DNA of 64,000 bases from CAVXEH01 sp963805305 (GTDB lineage Bacteria > Chloroflexota > Limnocylindria > QHBO01), in contig CAWDTM010000003.1 in NCBI GenBank assembly GCA_963805305.1, forward strand, positions 620,001-684,000, read 5' to 3'. Shown here piece after piece: positions 8,513 through 17,483 of the stretch. The position numbers were made by a program, and so were the translations under genes. Below the pieces are notes generated by a model. That model saw nothing but the letters and a program-made list of their open reading frames with translations, was not told where the DNA came from and made no database searches. The first letter of the stretch is position 1, and each line of letters opens with the position of its first letter.

Positions 8513-8864
8513 GGGATTGCCTCCTTGGGGGTAGGCACCCTACCCTCTCGCGGATCACGCGCCCATGTCAAACGCCGAGGCGCCGGAGCTGCGCCAGACA
8601 GGCAGCACCCCCGCACGTTGTTGCACTCCTGCGACCGATCGTGGGCGGAATGGGTCACGCCGGCCATTCCGCCGACGCCGGGTAACGCCGGGGTCACCAA
8701 CGTGGCCCGGAGCGCGTTGATCCGGCATCGGGCGGACGGCTTCGGAGCGCATTGGTGCCACGCGGCTGACACAGCGTCGGGAAGGAGGCATCCACGGCGC
8801 ACCCAGGCGAGGTTCGGTTGCGGCGGCGTAACCCGCCCCGGCGGCCGCCACGGCGGCTGACCGA
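8513..8864. other. Intergenic region upstream of the HesB-like gene
   Basis: About 350 bases between the 3' end of the endonuclease III gene and the HesB-like gene, both on the minus strand. Apart from the hairpin and -10-like box near 8529-8545, I see no gene. Open frames here are very arginine-rich, as expected of non-coding GC-rich DNA. Confidence 0.45.
8529..8545 (-). promoter_or_regulatory. Perfect hairpin overlapping a -10-like box of the HesB-like gene
   Basis: GGGTAGG CAC CCTACCC is a perfect seven-base inverted repeat with a three-base loop. It includes the minus-strand hexamer TAGGGT (8542-8537), which matches GC-rich -10 boxes, and lies just upstream of the GGAGG ribosome site and ATG at 8512. 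It could be an operator or a 5' mRNA hairpin; the sequence alone does not decide. Confidence 0.45.
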
Positions 8865-9722
8865 CTAGCCGGCCTCGGGTGGGGCCCAGCCGTGGAGCAG
8901 CTCGTCGTGGTACCGGGCCGGTCGGTCGCCCTCGCCAGGGGCAGCCAACCCGTGCGGCACCGGCGCCATCGGCGCACGACCGCGCGACGCCTGCACGAAG
9001 TACGGGCAGAGGTCGGTCAGCGGGCAGAGGCCGCAGATCGGCCGAGGGGCGCGGCAGGTGTCGCGCCCGTGCCGGATCAGCTCAACATGACAGGCGTACA
9101 CCTCGTCGGGGCGGAGCACCTCCTCCAGCAGATCGTGGGCCTTCACCACATCGGTCTTCGGAGGGATCAGGCCGAGGCGCAGCGCCACCCGGTGGATGTG
9201 GGTGTCGACCGGCATCGTCGGGCGGCCGAAGCAGAAGAGCAGCACGATCGAGGCGGTCTTGCGGCCGATCCCGGGGAGGCCCACCAGCCAGTCTCGGGCC
9301 TCGTCGAGCGGCACCTCGCCCAGGAACCCCAGGTCCCAATCGCGGTGCGCGGCCTTCACCTCGGCCAGGACGTGCTGGATGCGGGGCGCCTTGGTGGGGG
9401 CGAGGCCTCCCGGCCGGATCACCTCGACCAGCTCGTCGGTGGGCGCGGCCAGCACGGCGTCCCAGTCGGCGTACCGGGCGCGGAGTGCGGTGAAGGCGCG
9501 GTACGAGTTCGTGTCGGCGGTGTTCTGGGCCAGGATGGTCAGCACCAGCTCGCTCACCACGTCCAGGCGCGACCCGGCCCAGGCGGGATGCTCGTAGCGG
9601 TCGCCGAGCCGATCCAGCAGGATCTCCACCAGGGCGCGCCGTTTGCGGCGATCGGCGGCCAGCTTCCGGGGGCTCGGGCCCCGCCTCCCGGGCTTCGACA
9701 CCTTCCGGCGTGCCTCAGGCAT
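8865..9722 (-). CDS. nth: Endonuclease III-family DNA glycosylase/AP lyase
   Basis: 285 residues of base-excision repair enzyme. The helix-hairpin-helix LVGLPGIGRKTASIVLL contains the catalytic lysine, MPVDTHIHRVALRLGLI carries the catalytic aspartate, and the C-terminal [4Fe-4S] ligands have the exact C-x6-C-x2-C-x5-C spacing (CRAPRPICGLCPLTDLC). The N-terminus is basic (RRKVSKPGRRGPSPRK) and about 35 residues of extra tail follow the cluster. The ATG at 9722 overlaps the glycerate kinase stop by eight bases, so they share a transcript. Upstream extension to 9866 would run into that gene and is not supported. Confidence 0.93.
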   Translation of the reverse strand: MPEARRKVSKPGRRGPSPRKLAADRRKRRALVEILLDRLGDRYEHPAWAGSRLDVVSELVLTILAQNTADTNSYRAFTALRARYADWDAVLAAPTDELVEVIRPGGLAPTKAPRIQHVLAEVKAAHRDWDLGFLGEVPLDEARDWLVGLPGIGRKTASIVLLFCFGRPTMPVDTHIHRVALRLGLIPPKTDVVKAHDLLEEVLRPDEVYACHVELIRHGRDTCRAPRPICGLCPLTDLCPYFVQASRGRAPMAPVPHGLAAPGEGDRPARYHDELLHGWAPPEAG

Positions 9723-10893
9723 TCGCGAGCTCGAGACCGATGCCGACGCTGCGCGCCAGGCGTTCCGCCGCGTTCTCGAGCAGGCGCTGGGTATCGTCCA
9801 TGGCGCTCGCCAGGTCCATGGGCCGATCGATGATGGGCTGCACCAGGGCAAAGGCACCGGAGGCATCGAGCGCCGCGGAGCCCTTGCCCAGTGCGCCGCA
9901 CAGGAGGATCACCGGCGCCCTGGCTCGCGCGAGGCGCGCGACGCCCATGGCCGCCTTGCCGGAGAGCGTCTGCTCGTCGGCGCGGCCCTCGCCGGTGATG
10001 ACCAGGTCCGCGGTCGCCATGCGTTCCGCCAGGCCGACCAGGGTCGCGACCACCTCCACCCCCGGCTTCAGGACCGCGCCGGTGAATCCCAGCAGCCCCG
10101 CCGTCGTCCCGCCCGCGGCGCCGGCTCCGGGCAGGTCCGCCACCAGCCGCCCCGTGGCCGCCTCGATCGCGTCGCCCCACCGACGCAGCGCAGCGTCCAG
10201 CGCCGCGACGGTCCGGTCATCACAGCCCTTCTGCGGTCCGTAGGTGGCGGCCGCGCCGGTAGGCCCCGTCAACGTGTTCGTCACGTCGCTGGCGATGGTC
10301 AGCTCCACCTCCCCGAGCCGCCGGTCGAGGCCCGACGGGTCGGCCCCCTCGACTCCCGCAAGGGCGGCACCGCCATCGGGGAGCTCGTGGCCGTCCCCAT
10401 CGAGCAGCCGCAACCCCAGGGCGGCGAGCAGCCCGGATCCGCCATCGGTGGTCGCCGAGCCGCCGAGCCCAATGGTGATCCGCTCGACGCCGGCATCCAG
10501 CGCCGCCTTCAGCAGCTCCCCGGTGCCGCGTGTCGAGGCTCGCCCCGCCTGCTGCGGGGTGCGCTCATCGGGAGCGAGCCGGGCGAGGCCGCTTGCCTCC
10601 GCCATCTCGATGAACGCGGCGCGACCCCCGTCGAGGAGCAGCCAGCTCGCCTCCACCTCGCGCCCCAGCGGGTCGTGGACCGTCAGCGTTCGGCGCTCGC
10701 ACGCATCGCCCAGGGCATCGGCCAGAGCCAGCAGGGTCCCCTCGCCGCCGTCCGCCATGGGCGCGTGGGTCAGATGGTCGTCCGGACGCACCCGTGCCCA
10801 GCCAGCACCGATGGCGGCAGACACGCCGACCGAATCGAGCGCACCGCCGAACGAGTCGGGGGCAATCAGCACCCGCAGGGATCTCGACGACAT
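9715..10893 (-). CDS. glxK: Glycerate 2-kinase (GlxK/GarK family)
   Basis: 392 residues of the type-1 glycerate kinase fold (PF02595), which phosphorylates D-glycerate. Visible family motifs are VLIAPDSFGGALDSV at the N-terminus, APMADGGEGTL, GLGGSATTDGGSG and VITGEGRADEQTLSGKA. An ATG lies at 10905 and another at 10893; I prefer 10893 because TATGCT (10906-10901) lies seven bases upstream as a -10 box, giving a leaderless message that would exclude the first ATG. It is coupled with the downstream nth gene. A link to the glucosylglycerate genes a few kilobases away is possible, since both use glycerate compounds, but is only inference. Confidence 0.93.
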   Translation of the reverse strand: MSSRSLRVLIAPDSFGGALDSVGVSAAIGAGWARVRPDDHLTHAPMADGGEGTLLALADALGDACERRTLTVHDPLGREVEASWLLLDGGRAAFIEMAEASGLARLAPDERTPQQAGRASTRGTGELLKAALDAGVERITIGLGGSATTDGGSGLLAALGLRLLDGDGHELPDGGAALAGVEGADPSGLDRRLGEVELTIASDVTNTLTGPTGAAATYGPQKGCDDRTVAALDAALRRWGDAIEAATGRLVADLPGAGAAGGTTAGLLGFTGAVLKPGVEVVATLVGLAERMATADLVITGEGRADEQTLSGKAAMGVARLARARAPVILLCGALGKGSAALDASGAFALVQPIIDRPMDLASAMDDTQRLLENAAERLARSVGIGLELANA

Positions 10894-10900
10894 CGGTCTA

Positions 10901-10906
10901 AGCATA
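10901..10906 (-). promoter_or_regulatory. Putative -10 box for leaderless glycerate kinase mRNA
   Basis: Minus strand TATGCT followed by seven bases (TAGACCG) and then the ATG at 10893. The spacing places the expected transcription start at or next to the start codon. There is no ribosome-binding site in this gap, which fits a leaderless message. Confidence 0.5.
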
Positions 10907-10954
10907 GAAGGGCCGGCCAGCCGGACGCAGAAACCAGCCGTTCACGCCGTCGGC

Positions 10955-11044
10955 GGCATGGCCAACTGTTGCCCTCCGGCAACATGCCGGGTGGCCCCGA
11001 CATTCGTGCCGCGCGGCAGGCTGACGTGCTGCCTCGCATCGGGG
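10955..11044 (+). promoter_or_regulatory. Potentially structured leader upstream of the EAL gene
   Basis: Several nested inverted repeats occur in 90 bases. TGTTGCC (10967-10973) pairs with GGCAACA (10978-10984) around a CTCC loop. CGGCAT (10955-10960) pairs with ATGCCG (10984-10989) outside it. CCCCGA (10995-11000) pairs with TCGGGG (11039-11044) around an inner TGCCGCGCGGCA palindrome and a GGCAG/CTGCC hairpin. I matched no known riboswitch class; a c-di-GMP aptamer (GEMM) consensus was looked for and not seen. Confidence 0.35.
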
Positions 11045-11127
11045 ATGGTTGACCCAGACAGGTGGGGAACCTCTCCCGACCGCGACGGCCCGGCGCCTGC
11101 GATCCCGGGCCGAAGGGAGCCGAAGAC

Positions 11128-13929
11128 GTGTCACCGACCAGCAGCCCCCCGACGGGGAGCACGAGCCTGCCGCGCATGATCCCCCCGCCGGGCGGGTGGG
11201 AATCACTCCTCGATGGCGTCGAGAGCGCCATCATTGCCACTGACCCCGACGGCGTGATCACCTATTGGAGCCGGGGAGCGGAGGTGCTCTACGGCTGGGC
11301 ACCTGCCGAGGCGGTCGGCCAGCCGGTGGGCACCCTGCTCCGCACGGAGACCGGCCTGAGCGAGGACGCGTGGAGGGGATTCCACGCCGGGAGGACCTGG
11401 TCCGGCGACGTCCGGATCCGGCGTCGCGACGAGACCCGGATGACAGTCTGGGCGACGGTCAGTCCTCTGCGCGATGCCGATGGGCACCTTGTGGGGGTCG
11501 TCGGCCTGAGCCGCGATGTGAGCGTGGAACGCGAGCAGGAGCTGCGCCTGCGTGAGAGCGAGTTGCGCTTCGAGGAGCTCGCCACGCACCTCCCGGTCGT
11601 CTTCTGGATGACCGACGTCGCGAGCGGCAGGCTGCTCTACATCAGCCCCGCCTTCGAGCAGATCTGGGGACAGCCCGTCGAGAGCGTCTACGCGGATCCT
11701 CGCTCCTACCGTGCGGCGATCCACCCCGATGACCGGCCGCGTATCGAGCAGCTCCTCAACGGGCGACGGGCCCCCGGCGACCTCGAGTACCGGATCATCC
11801 GCCCCGACGGCTCGATTCGCTGGGTCCACGACTTCAGCTATCCCATCTCGGGCCCCGACGGCGCGCCGATCCGTTTCGCGGGCATCATCACCGACGTCAC
11901 CGCCCACGTCGCGAGCGAGCGCGAGCTTGGCGCCATGAACGCGTCCCTGCGCGAGAGCGAGCTGCGCTTCAACGAGCTTGCAGAGCACATCGACGCTGTC
12001 TTCTGGCTGGTGGAGCCGGACACGGACAGCCTCCTCTACGTGAGCCCGTCCGTCGAGCGCATCTTCGGGATCACGCGCGGCGACATGCGGGCCGATCCGG
12101 AGCGCTACTGGGCCCTGATCCATCCGGACGACCGCGCCAGGGTGCGAGCGCTCCTGGAGCGTCCGACGCAGGAGGTCGAGGTGGAGTACCGGCTCATCCG
12201 GCCCGACGGAGCGGAGATCTGGGTCAATGATCGATCATTCCCGATCCGGGACGAGTCGGGGCGTGTCCGGCGCCTGGCCGGCATCGGCACCGATGTCACC
12301 GCCCGCCACCGCACCGAGCAGGACCGGGTGCTCCTCACCGCCGCCATCGAGCAGACAAGCGACGGCATGCTCCTGATCGATCCCTCCGGGACCATCGCCT
12401 ACGCCAACCCGGCATTCGAGCAGATCAGCGGGTTCCCGGCGGAGGTCCTGGTGGGGGTCAGGGCCGACGACCTGACCGACACCGTCGACATGCCTGGCCT
12501 CGCAAACGCCATCGAGTCGGTCGCTGCCGGCGCGGCGTGGAGCGGCACCATCCTCGGACGACGCCCGGACGGCTACGAATACGACGCCCACCTCAGCATC
12601 TGGCCACTCGAACGACCAGGCACCGAGGAGCGGAACGTGGTCGTGGTCCTTCGCGACGTCACCAGGCTGCACGAGGCCGAGCGTGCGCTCGCCGCGCAGC
12701 AGGCCGAGCGCGCCGCGATCGCGGAGGCGCTCGCGACCATGGAGCCCGCCGACACCCTCGAGGCGACCGCCGAATCCGTCCTGCGGGTGATCAATCGGCT
12801 CGACGGGGTGGTGTCGTCCAAGGTCGTGGGATTCGACGGGCACGACGGCGCCTGGGTGATTGCCGCCGATGGCCCCGACGGCATGCCGTCGATGGCGGGC
12901 GAGCGACTTCCCGCCGCGCGCGCCGACTTCCTGCGGAGCCAGGCGGCCTCGGGCAGCCCGCCTGAGGCATTCACCGCGCGCTCGGTGGATGGTCCGATCG
13001 GCAGGGCGTGGGAGCAGCTGGGCGTGACGGCAATGGCCTGGCTACCCCTCCGGCGCAGCGACGAGCTCCTGGGGGTCATCGCCGTGTCCACCGGTGCACC
13101 CGACGGCGTCGCGACGCTCACCGCCCGCCTCCCCACGCTGCACGAATACGGCGCCCTGGCGGGAGCCCTGCTGGGATCGCAGCTCGTCGAGCGCACCCGC
13201 CTCGAGAGCGCACGGCAGCGCATCGCGCGGATGATCGAGATGCGTGCGTTCCATCCCGTCTACCAGCCGGTCGTCGAGCTCGGATCCGGTGCCGTGGTGG
13301 GCTACGAGGCCCTGACCCGTTTCGACGACAGGCTCAGCCCCGATCTGCATTTCCGCGAGGCAGCTGCGTCGGACATGGGGCTGGACCTGGAGTCCGCCGC
13401 CCTGCGCGCGGCGGAGGAGCAGTGCCTCCAGCTGCCGGAGCAGGTCTGGCTTTCGATCAACGTGTCGCCGGAGATGGTCCTCGACGGTGGGGCAATCCGC
13501 GGCCTGATGGACCGATGCCCGCGGAAGCTGGTGCTGGAGGTCACGGAGCACTCCCCGGTCGCTGACTACGCGGCCCTGCGAGCCGCCGTGGCCGAGCTGA
13601 ACCACGGCGCGCGGCTGGCGGTGGACGACGCCGGCGCGGGGTTCGCCAGCCTGCGGCACATCATCGAGCTGCATCCTGACTTCGTGAAGCTCGACATCGG
13701 TCTCGTGCGCGGCCTCGACGCCGATACCGCACGGCAGTCGATCATTGCCGGGATGGTTCACTTCGCGGCCACCACCGGATGCGTCCTCATCGCGGAGGGG
13801 GTCGAGACCGAGGAAGAGCGAACGGCGCTGCTGCACCTGGGCGTCACCCTTGGCCAGGGCTATCTCTTCGGACGGCCCCAGCCCGAGGTCCCCGTCCCCA
13901 GCGGCGCAGAGCCCGTCCTGGTCGCCTAG
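11128..13929 (+). CDS. Multi-PAS, GAF and EAL sensor protein (probable c-di-GMP phosphodiesterase)
   Basis: About 933 residues and no transmembrane segment. Four PAS domains follow one another (the first begins at LLDGVESAIIATDPDG; the second and third share the ESELRFEELA / ESELRFNELA entry; the fourth begins AIEQTSDGMLLIDPSG). A GAF-like region follows, then a C-terminal EAL domain. EAL residues are present: EALTRF, LSINVSPEMVL, EVTEH, VDDAGAGFASL, FVKLDIGLV and IAEGVETEEE, so hydrolysis of c-di-GMP is expected. No GGDEF domain is present. The GTG at 11128 has GGGAG upstream; a GTG at 11062 is also in frame. Confidence 0.92.
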   Translation: MSPTSSPPTGSTSLPRMIPPPGGWESLLDGVESAIIATDPDGVITYWSRGAEVLYGWAPAEAVGQPVGTLLRTETGLSEDAWRGFHAGRTWSGDVRIRRRDETRMTVWATVSPLRDADGHLVGVVGLSRDVSVEREQELRLRESELRFEELATHLPVVFWMTDVASGRLLYISPAFEQIWGQPVESVYADPRSYRAAIHPDDRPRIEQLLNGRRAPGDLEYRIIRPDGSIRWVHDFSYPISGPDGAPIRFAGIITDVTAHVASERELGAMNASLRESELRFNELAEHIDAVFWLVEPDTDSLLYVSPSVERIFGITRGDMRADPERYWALIHPDDRARVRALLERPTQEVEVEYRLIRPDGAEIWVNDRSFPIRDESGRVRRLAGIGTDVTARHRTEQDRVLLTAAIEQTSDGMLLIDPSGTIAYANPAFEQISGFPAEVLVGVRADDLTDTVDMPGLANAIESVAAGAAWSGTILGRRPDGYEYDAHLSIWPLERPGTEERNVVVVLRDVTRLHEAERALAAQQAERAAIAEALATMEPADTLEATAESVLRVINRLDGVVSSKVVGFDGHDGAWVIAADGPDGMPSMAGERLPAARADFLRSQAASGSPPEAFTARSVDGPIGRAWEQLGVTAMAWLPLRRSDELLGVIAVSTGAPDGVATLTARLPTLHEYGALAGALLGSQLVERTRLESARQRIARMIEMRAFHPVYQPVVELGSGAVVGYEALTRFDDRLSPDLHFREAAASDMGLDLESAALRAAEEQCLQLPEQVWLSINVSPEMVLDGGAIRGLMDRCPRKLVLEVTEHSPVADYAALRAAVAELNHGARLAVDDAGAGFASLRHIIELHPDFVKLDIGLVRGLDADTARQSIIAGMVHFAATTGCVLIAEGVETEEERTALLHLGVTLGQGYLFGRPQPEVPVPSGAEPVLVA

Positions 13930-13956
13930 CGGGGACGCCCCGTCCGGCGTCCGCTC

Positions 13957-15444
13957 TCAGCCGCTGACCCGCGCCTCGCCCGAGGCCAGCAGGCCCGTCA
14001 CGTACGCGGCGGTCCGCACCATCTGCCCGAGGAGCACCGGATCGACGTTGGCGGCGCGATCACACGGGCGGTGGTAGCAGTCGTCGTAGTACGCATCCGC
14101 GGTCCCGCCGTAGGTCTGGGCCGCGATGCTGGTCTTGATCTCGTTGGCACCGGAGAACAGGCCCCCGGTCGGGATGCCCGCCTGCTCGAACGAGTAGTGG
14201 TCGGACGACCCGGACAGGTCCAGCGTCCCGCTCGTCAGGCCCTCCGAACGCAGGGTCGAGGCGAACAGGGAGGTCACCTGATCCGATCCGGCCGCGGCGC
14301 CCCGGTCCTCGTAGACCAGCCGTCCGCCGTTCGGCGAGCCCAGCATGTCGAAGTTCAGGTAGACCTTGATGCTCGCCCGCGCAGCGTCATCCAGCGTCTG
14401 CACGTAGTGCTGCGACCCGTACAGGCCGATCTCCTCGCCGGCCCAGAACGCGAACCGGACACGGAGCCGCGGGGTCCCGACCGCGGCGAGGCGGCGGGCG
14501 ATCTCGAGAATCCCCATGGTGCCCGAACCGTTGTCGTTGATCCCCGGGCCGTCCAGCACTGAGTCGAGGTGCCCGCCCAGCATGATCACCTGCGACGGAT
14601 CGCCGCCCGGGCTGTCGGCGATGACGTTGGCCACCGGCCGGTCGACGACGGCGGTCGTCATTCGCAGGTGGACCGTGCTCGCCGCGGCCGCCGCATCGTC
14701 CAGCGCCAGACCCACCTCGCCCGTGGCCCCGATGACCGGGATGGTGATCCCGTCCGGCGTGAGCAGGGTGGGCCGCAGGACGTACCCCGGCTCCCACTGT
14801 GGATAGGCGATCACGATGGCCAGGGCGCCGGCCTGCTGCGCGGCCTGGGCCTGGGCCCGCCGGTAGCAGGGGCCGGGCTGAACCAGCAGGATCGTTCCCC
14901 GCACCGCGGCGGGCAGGTCGGATGCGGCGCAGCCGCTCCCCTTCGGGTGGTCCGCGAAGGTCCCCGGATCCGCGCTCCGGTCGAAGCCCACCGCAGTGAC
15001 CCGCGCATGCACGTCGCCGCTGGCGCTGAACAGCATGGCCCGGAAGTCCGTGCCGGCCGAGAACGCTGGTCCGCCCGGGATCCCGATCAGGCCCTCGCCC
15101 ACCTCGCTGAAGAGCGGCAGCGTGAACGAGTCCAGGCGCACCTGGTACCCGAGGTCCCGGAGGGCCTGGGCCACGAACCCGGCCGATGCATCGTAGCCGG
15201 CGGTGCCGGCGGCCCGGATCCCGTCGTGGTTGTCGGCGATGGTCTCCAGCTGCCGCAGGTCGGCCATGATGGCATCGACGGAGACGGCCGACCGCAACCG
15301 GTCGGCGAAGCTGGCCGATGGTGCATCGGCCCCGGGGCTCGTCGCCGGGGCGGCCGTCGAGCAGGCGCCCAGGACGACGGCCAGGACCAGCGCCGGGATC
15401 TGACGCGGGATGCCGAGCGCGATGTGGAGCGGGGCGCGGCTCAC
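13957..15444 (-). CDS. M28-family zinc aminopeptidase, lipoprotein
   Basis: 495 residues with a GTG start, a hydrophobic signal ending in LAVVLGAC (lipobox; Cys28), then a PA-like insert (about residues 150-260) and an M28 peptidase domain. Zinc ligands and catalytic residues are visible: His in GGHLDS, Asp in INDNGSG, the Glu pair in WAGEEIGLYGS, Asp in NFDMLGS and His in CYHRPCD. It would be anchored outside the membrane, removing N-terminal residues from peptides. It is convergent with the EAL gene with only 27 bases between stops. Confidence 0.93.
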   Translation of the reverse strand: MSRAPLHIALGIPRQIPALVLAVVLGACSTAAPATSPGADAPSASFADRLRSAVSVDAIMADLRQLETIADNHDGIRAAGTAGYDASAGFVAQALRDLGYQVRLDSFTLPLFSEVGEGLIGIPGGPAFSAGTDFRAMLFSASGDVHARVTAVGFDRSADPGTFADHPKGSGCAASDLPAAVRGTILLVQPGPCYRRAQAQAAQQAGALAIVIAYPQWEPGYVLRPTLLTPDGITIPVIGATGEVGLALDDAAAAASTVHLRMTTAVVDRPVANVIADSPGGDPSQVIMLGGHLDSVLDGPGINDNGSGTMGILEIARRLAAVGTPRLRVRFAFWAGEEIGLYGSQHYVQTLDDAARASIKVYLNFDMLGSPNGGRLVYEDRGAAAGSDQVTSLFASTLRSEGLTSGTLDLSGSSDHYSFEQAGIPTGGLFSGANEIKTSIAAQTYGGTADAYYDDCYHRPCDRAANVDPVLLGQMVRTAAYVTGLLASGEARVSG

Positions 15445-15485
15445 ACGAGGACTACCCGCGCAGGGCCGTGGGGGTTCGAACGCGC

Positions 15486-17483
15486 TCAGTGGCCGGCGAG
15501 CGTGCGCCGGCGCTCCTGGTAGGCGGGGATGGTTCGCATCGGCGGGCGCAGCTGATCGCCGATCTCGCGGACGGAGAGGCTCAGGCGATCGCGGTCCTGC
15601 GTGATGAGCTTCATGGAGCGCCCCATCTCCGTGAGGAGCTCGATCCGATGTCGCTCCTCCAGCTTGCGCATGGCGGCCTGGAGGATGACGAAGGCCATCT
15701 GCGACAGGTTGGGCAACGGCTGGTTGCGGTGCAGCCGACGCTCGAGGTCCACCTGGCCGAGCGCGGAGAGGCCGGCATGGTCGAGGATGTCGATCAGGAG
15801 GCCCACCTCGACCGCGTACCCGGTGAAGAAGGGCAGCGACTCGAGCAGGCTGCGCCGCCCGGCGTACTCGCCCGCGAGCGGCTGGATGAGACCGGAAAGC
15901 TCGGGGAAGAAGAGGTTCAGGAGGGGCCGAGCCATCAGCTCGGTGACCCGGCCGCCGCCTTCAGGGACGAGCTTGTCGCCGTCGCGGATCGGACGCTTGT
16001 AGAAACCCTTGACGTAGCTGATCCGCGGCTCCCGCAGGAGCGGGCCCAGCAGGCCGTACACGAACCGCGGCTGGATGTTGCTGATGTCGGTGTCGATCCA
16101 GGCCACGATGTCGCCGTCGAGGACGTGAAGGCTCTTCCACAGCGCCTCGCCCTTGCCGACGAAGGTCCCCGTCTCCGGCAGGATGGCGCTGTGCCGGATC
16201 ACCGGCACGCCCAGGTCCTCCGCGATGTCGCGGGTGTGGTCCTCGGAGTCCGAGTCGATCACGACGAGCTGGTCAATGAGCGGGATCCGGTCCATGAGCG
16301 CGCCCTTGATGCGCTTGATGACCAGGCCGATCGTCTTCTCCTCGTTCAGCGCGGGAAGCCCGACGCTGACCGTCAGTCCGGCCTTCTCCTTGAGGGCCAG
16401 GAGGGCGCGAATGTCGCTGAACTCGCCCGCGTGGAACGTGTTCTCCGCGAACCATCGGTCCACCACGGTGGTGAGCGACTGGCTGTGCTCGACGTATGCG
16501 TCGGCCTCCGGGAGGCTGCCCTCGGTGGTACGCAGCTGCTCGAAGGTGGCCAGGCCGAGCTGCTGGCGGGTCTTGACCACGATGACCGTGGGCTTCGCCC
16601 GGGACGCCACCGAGTCGGCGAGGGTCCCGAACAGGTAGCGGCCGTCCGGTCCGGCGTTCGTGGGAGCGGCCGATGCGCCCATGACCACCAGCTCGTGGTG
16701 CGATGCCTCGCGGATGATCGCCTGCCGGACCGATGCGGCCTCCCGCACGAGGCCGGAGGCGCGTCGACCGCCGCCGTGCTCCTTGATGAACTTGTCGAGT
16801 GCCTCACGCTGCCGCTGGCAGGCCCGCTCGCCGATGCCATTGGGCACCACGTGCATCACGACGACCTTCGCATCGAAGCGCTGTGCGAGGTCGCGCGCGA
16901 CCCGCACCGCCAGCTCCGCGTGGGGACCGCCGCGAACCGGCACCAGGATGGAGTTGACTTCCTCCAGGCCCCGCTGCTTCACGACGGCGATGTCGCACGG
17001 TGACTGGCGGACGACCGCGTCAATGGTCGGGGAGAAGACGGTGGCCACCGGTGCGTTGACCGTGGCCGTTGGCGCGTCCGGGTCGTGAACCCCCTCGCCT
17101 CCCCGATCACCGGTGCGGCTCGCCGCCGAGGGTCCGCCCCAGCCGAAGATGAGAAGGTCCGCCCCCTCCTCGGCCACCGCCTCGATGACTCCCTCGGCGG
17201 CGCGGCGGCCGATGCGAACCATGGTCCTGATCTCCACCCCCTCCTCGTCGCCGAACGCGAGGACCCGCTGCAGCAGTCGGCGGGCGGTCCGGGCACTCGT
17301 GGCACCCTCGGCCAGGGACTGCTCCTCGGGGACCTCGACGATGCCGAGCGCCGTGATCTCCTTGCTGCGCCGCGCCCCGCTCGTCGAACCGATCCCGGCA
17401 CCGATGCGCACCAGGTCGCGCGCCGTGCGCGGATTCGCGAGCGGCAGCAGGATCCGGTAGGGCTCGCGCCGGCGCGCGGCCAT
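15486..17483 (-). CDS. gpgS: Two universal stress domains fused to glucosyl-3-phosphoglycerate synthase
   Basis: 665 residues. The first 310 contain two USP-like halves: YRILLPLANPRTARDLVRIG ... DLLIFGWGG ... CDIAVVKQRG, then NSILVPVRGGPHAELAVRVA ... ELVVMGASAA ... PTVIVVKTRQ. The C-terminal part is a GT81 enzyme: SVGLPALNEEKTIGLVIKRI, VIDSDSEDHT, GKGEALWKS, the DxD motif in WIDTDISNIQP, GFYKRPI and GEYAGRRSLL. GpgS transfers glucose from a nucleotide sugar to 3-phosphoglycerate, the first step of glucosylglycerate synthesis. The start ATG shares a base with the stop of the upstream glycosyltransferase (TGATG). Confidence 0.92.
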   Translation of the reverse strand: MAARRREPYRILLPLANPRTARDLVRIGAGIGSTSGARRSKEITALGIVEVPEEQSLAEGATSARTARRLLQRVLAFGDEEGVEIRTMVRIGRRAAEGVIEAVAEEGADLLIFGWGGPSAASRTGDRGGEGVHDPDAPTATVNAPVATVFSPTIDAVVRQSPCDIAVVKQRGLEEVNSILVPVRGGPHAELAVRVARDLAQRFDAKVVVMHVVPNGIGERACQRQREALDKFIKEHGGGRRASGLVREAASVRQAIIREASHHELVVMGASAAPTNAGPDGRYLFGTLADSVASRAKPTVIVVKTRQQLGLATFEQLRTTEGSLPEADAYVEHSQSLTTVVDRWFAENTFHAGEFSDIRALLALKEKAGLTVSVGLPALNEEKTIGLVIKRIKGALMDRIPLIDQLVVIDSDSEDHTRDIAEDLGVPVIRHSAILPETGTFVGKGEALWKSLHVLDGDIVAWIDTDISNIQPRFVYGLLGPLLREPRISYVKGFYKRPIRDGDKLVPEGGGRVTELMARPLLNLFFPELSGLIQPLAGEYAGRRSLLESLPFFTGYAVEVGLLIDILDHAGLSALGQVDLERRLHRNQPLPNLSQMAFVILQAAMRKLEERHRIELLTEMGRSMKLITQDRDRLSLSVREIGDQLRPPMRTIPAYQERRRTLAGH

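Noticed and set aside
10955..11061. Cyclic-di-GMP riboswitch before the EAL gene
   Set aside because: The GEMM core sequences are not present.
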